A stretch of 64,000 bases of DNA from Nereocystis luetkeana (lineage: Eukaryota > Sar > Phaeophyceae > Laminariales > Laminariaceae), in contig JARUPZ010000007.1 of NCBI GenBank assembly GCA_031213475.1, positions 7,249,586 to 7,313,585 on the forward strand, in the 5' to 3' direction. Position numbers and translations under genes: made by a program. A model generated the notes under the pieces. The model did not search any database and was not told where the DNA came from. It saw only the letters and a list, made by a program, of their open reading frames with translations. Of this stretch, positions 41,601-46,700 are shown piece after piece (position 1 is the stretch's first letter; each line of letters opens with the position of its first letter).

Positions 41601-43694
41601 CTTTTTTTCAACCTAGAAAAAGAAGCGATCGTCTTGGGACCCTTCTGACCAGCAGAAGGTCAGAGCTTGCAACTCACGAGTAGCTGACGGTGAAGCGTTC
41701 TCCAAGAACACCGCTGGCCGCGGGACCCAGCGACACCGTGGCAACCGCTCGGAAGTCCTCCTTCTTCGGGAAAGAGCTCAGCTGTCGCATGGACTCTTGC
41801 AAGATCTGAAAACACGAATTTAACGTTGTTGGGGAAAAAAGCAAGCCGACCGGCGCATTTTGTTTTCTGCAGCGCGAAGCCGACTAAACGCGAACAAAAA
41901 CCGTAGCTGGTGAAACGAGACGGACTAAACGTTGAAGCGTACAATATATATATGTGCGTACGTACAATCAGAGGTTCCTGACGCGTGCCTTCCATGATAG
42001 AGGGTACGGGCACTTTTTTGCCTTCTAAGGCAATATTTATGACTGACAGGGTCCCTCACCAGACAACCTTTTCAATTATCGTTAGAGAGGGTCATTGGTA
42101 TTTTTACACGCTAATTCGTTGTATAGCTAGGGCATGAAATGGCAGTCTCATCGAGTCGCAGATTCACATTTAAAAAAATAAAAATACGAGGTTTTTGATG
42201 GGGCATAGAGCTATTCAAGTGAGGAAGGAGCGAGCGTCAATTCGTTCTCGATGCACCCCCTATACATCGTAGCATATGCCTCTCCTGGGGCTTCGGTTGC
42301 GAAGCTGTATGTGATGACACGAGGAGGAGCGGTGGACAAAACTGTTGCCAATCGATCGACACCTCGACACGCACGTTCTGCGCTTCCCTCAGAACATTGT
42401 TCGTCAGGCAGCATCGTCCGGGATTTCTTACGGGTTTCGTGAAAAATGGAGGGGGCGTTTTGTTTTTATGTAGTGACCCAGCCAACGTACTCGTAGCCGT
42501 TCTTCATGAATGAATAAATGACTACAATCAGTGTGGTACTATTAATAGACATATTTTTGAAGAACCGTCCATGTTGGCGAGGAAGTCCGGGATCGTTTGC
42601 GGGAACGCCCGCCGTTGTAGCCAAGAAAGAAACGCCGGATTCCAAAATCGCCCCCGAGATTGGACTGCATTGCCCGTCCCCTTCGTGGGGTGACACCGCT
42701 TGTGCTTCTTGTGGCTGTTGCATCGGGTCTCGCTTCGCCTGCAGACGAGCTTCATACCTGCAGGGCCGCAGGGTTTCGCACATCCCGCTTCAGACTGTTG
42801 ATGCAGGAGCGGGCGGCAAGCAGGTAGTCGTGCCGTTTCAGAGAAACCATCGCCCGCTGGACCGCCTCCTCGGGGTTGAAACCCCCACTGGCACTGCCGC
42901 CAACAGTGACCGCCGTTGGTTGAACCTGCAGGTGCACAACATTTTCGGATGCCAAGGCATAACAAAAAAAGTTACTCCTGCTGTACGTAAAAATCGTTTC
43001 ATATGCGGTGGGTATTTGACAAGAAAACATGCGCCGGCGGTAGGGAGCATGTAGGGTGTAGAGGGGGAGGGGGGGAGAGAGAGAGAGCGGACCAAGGGAA
43101 GGGTGTACGCTAGAATTCCGGTGGGCTTGTTGGGAAAACGTGCAGGGTGCAGGGCTGGGAGGGTGGGCGCAGAGCGGACTAAGAAAAAGGCGAAATAGAT
43201 ATCTCCATTAGTTTTGCCGAAGGATCATCGATTTTTTTACCTTGTGGAAGAAGCGCGCTATGTGTTGGATACACAAACCCGAGAGGGGGTAGTGAGAGGA
43301 ATGTGTCGGCATAGTATTTTCACGATAAATATTAGAAAATCAGAGGGATTGGAGGCCATAAAGACTCTGTTGTCGGCAGATAAAGGCGCCCCATAAATAT
43401 TGAGACTTCGCGTCTCAGATTTATGTTGGCGTTCCACCATCACCGTTCCATTGGTTGCAGGGAGGGTGGAACTCTTGCCAAAACCGAGGGCACCAACAAT
43501 TGCCCTCGGGGAAAGGGGCGGGGGACACGATGCGCGGACATGACTTTCGGGTCCATGGGAATTGTTTGCGCGACACGGGTGCCCCACTTTGACACAGGCT
43601 AAGCCCACGACCTGCAGTACAATTTTGATGATGACAATGATGATGATGATAACGAAGACGATGGTGATGGTAATGATGATGATGACGATGACGG

Positions 43695-43750
<56 letters not shown>

Positions 43751-46700
43751 GCGGCGATCACAAGCTCACAACAGCTTATTTCCCTCAAATCTCGACCGTG
43801 TTCAAACGTAGAGCACAGCGACCGTTCTGCATATATATATGCCGCCAAGTGATGCTCCGCGGCAACGATTCATTTTAATCCAATATTGTGACGGACGGAA
43901 CGACACCCACGCATGCATGCAAGTTCACACCTCGAGATCGAGCAACGAAGTTGTATGCCACACGTTCGTAGGGTCGACATCGGCGAGAGTTTTTGAGATC
44001 ACTCTCCTCTTCCCTCCACGTGCGCCTTGCCCTTCCCCGCCGCAGCTCCGCACGCCTCCCTCCTTTGCATCCATGGTTGTAACCGTGTCCAAATCTGCCC
44101 ACGCGCTATCGTCAAACAATTCTCCACGCTCGAGTGCGCATTCCCTTTCGTGGAGGCGTTGCCTTGCCCTGTCGCGGGGGGATGGAGTTTGTGGTGTTCA
44201 GAAGAGATATTTCCCGCTAGGGGGGGGGGGGTGCTCGATATCATGCATGGCCGTAGTCGTACGACCATAGACCCTCGTATCCCTGCAATGGCGGGAAGGA
44301 GCACGTCGGGTTTTCACCGCGTCCGGCAAGCCGCATGAGGGGTGAGCTGTATCCTGCTAAGAACTGCTTGTCAGGCGGACTTGCCTATGGATAACAGCTT
44401 CAATGAGTTAATTTACTTTCCGGTGTAGCCACTTCCAGAGACAGCAATGGGGGTACTATGTAACAGCCTCTTGGGTGCGTTACCATAAATTTTACGTTCT
44501 GCGATGTTTTCCCTTGTGCGGAGTAAAGGCTTTCGACCCCGCACATATGATCAAATGATCTATACCTCGATCACCAGCTATGTCCGACCGCCAAAAGAAA
44601 AAGAGGGCACCGTGGTTGTCTACAGTAGCTCACGTAGTGAGCGGCATGTTTCACAGTGTCGTTGCCAACCGACGCCAACCCAACCTATCTATATAATATG
44701 GAGGGCGGGGGAAGGGGTGTTGGGCCCGTGGTGTTTAGAAAAAGATGTTTCCTCCCAGGTGTGTGTGCGTGTAGCCCGTGGTATTAGAAAGAGATAATTA
44801 CCGACCGGGGGGGGAGGGGGTTGGAGTTCAAGATATTTAGAACGAGGTGTTTGTCCGGGGGGGGGGGCGGGGGCAAGTCCATGGAGTTTAGAAATAGTTA
44901 TTTCTCGGGGGGTGACGCTTAATGAGAACACGACACACGAATCTGCGCGCGTACTCAAAGAGATATCAGTTGACTCTGTGTCTGTGGAAGCTGCTTTTGT
45001 GGGAATAAGGTCATCATTGTATCCTGTATCATACGACGGCGTGTGGCGGGTTGGTCCGACCTCACAATAAAACCGCAGGGTGGCGGGGAGTGCTGTTTCG
45101 CCGTTCGACCAGGCGTAGAGCGTGCGCCATGTGCGCAGAACTGGCGCGCCGCAGATACTTGCAAATACCTTAGCTATATTCACGCAAATACGTTTTAGCT
45201 ATATTCACGCAAATACGTTTTAGCTAGATTGACGCAAATGCGTTCGCATGATTGACGCAACTACGTTAACGAGCTTCACGCAACTACGTCAGACAGTTTC
45301 ATGCAAATAAGTAAGCTACACTCACGCAAATACGCTATTTGCTAGATTCAGGCTCACTCTTATGGGGCCAGGAACCAGAAAACAAAACAGGACTCCCCTT
45401 CATCGTGCAGAAACCCCAGGGTAGTGCCGTCTGTAGACATGAGCCATTTCCGATCACTGCCCAAACATGAAAACCGGTGCTTTCAACACACAACACCTAC
45501 CACCGCCGATGATTCCTCCCCTCACAGGGCACGAGGTGACGTTAAACCTTCGAGACCGTATGCTTCACTGCTCCGAGAGTGTTCGCTACCAAGTTTGAGG
45601 GTCGTTGATGCTCTGCGGCCGGAGTTCTTGCTCGAGACGTGAGAGCCTGACCCATTTATGGCCGGGTTTTTTCAGACGGGAATAGGTTGCTGCAGCGGCA
45701 TACCAAATAATATATCCCATCGGCTGTGTAGGTTTCAACACCATAAAGGGGAACTCCTGTTCTGTTTTCTGGTTTCTGGCCCCATAAGAATAAGCCTCAC
45801 GACTCAAAAAGGAAAGTCACTGCGCACAATGCCCGCTTTTTCTCCGACCCAGCTAGCGTAGCTCATGCTGTCCATTTTGAAACTGCGCAAGCTCCTCACA
45901 GAGTTTCGTCGTGTTGACATGTTGACAGCACCCAGAGGCCACGCAAAACGTTAAGTTGCCGTACTCCATCACCTCTCTGCTGCGGGCTTGGCCCATTTCT
46001 CGAGGAGAAGGTTGACCAAGTCTTCTTCGCCATCAGCGGAGCTCTTCTTTGGCGACTTTTCCGTGCGGAACGTTCCAACGGCCCGTTCCAACTCCGCGAT
46101 TCGGAGCCCAACCGCGCGAAGATGCAGCTTCGTCGGGTATAAATGTTAGGAAAAGCAGGGGGGGGGAGGGAGAGTGGGGGCTTCGAAAAACTAATCGTGC
46201 TGGCTCATCCATACTTCATAAGGACAGGGGTAACATTTTCTGGTCTAGATATTTCTGCTTGACGGGGCTCCTTAGGGGCAACTAAGAGACTACCCAATGT
46301 CGTCGTAATCGCATTTTATATTTTACCCATATAAGCCGTGGGGTTAGTCATTGGGCTAACCCCTGTAGGCCTCAAGGACAGCCCTCCCATTGTGGCGACA
46401 ATACACATTGAAAGTTAGAGTCATATTTAGGTGCATCTACAGTGCAGTGCGAAAAAAGGTTAAGCCTACACATTTTCTCAAACCGCTGTTTTTTTTGTGA
46501 GTTATAGAGTTCCCCGCGCAAGGAGTGCTCATAAAATTCAAGGTGTTACTGTGCATTCACTGCCTTGGCAGGCAGGCGTCTTATACATGCGTTGTTGCTG
46601 GCTTATTGTTTTCTCACCCGCACAAGTATCATCAAGAAAAAAAGCCTTGCTGGTGTGTGTATGTCACTATTAACAGATGCTGCTGAGAGGGCAACAAGAA

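Noticed and set aside
43258..43852. Open frames with poly-Ile and poly-Met
   Set aside because: Translation of the (GAT)n array.
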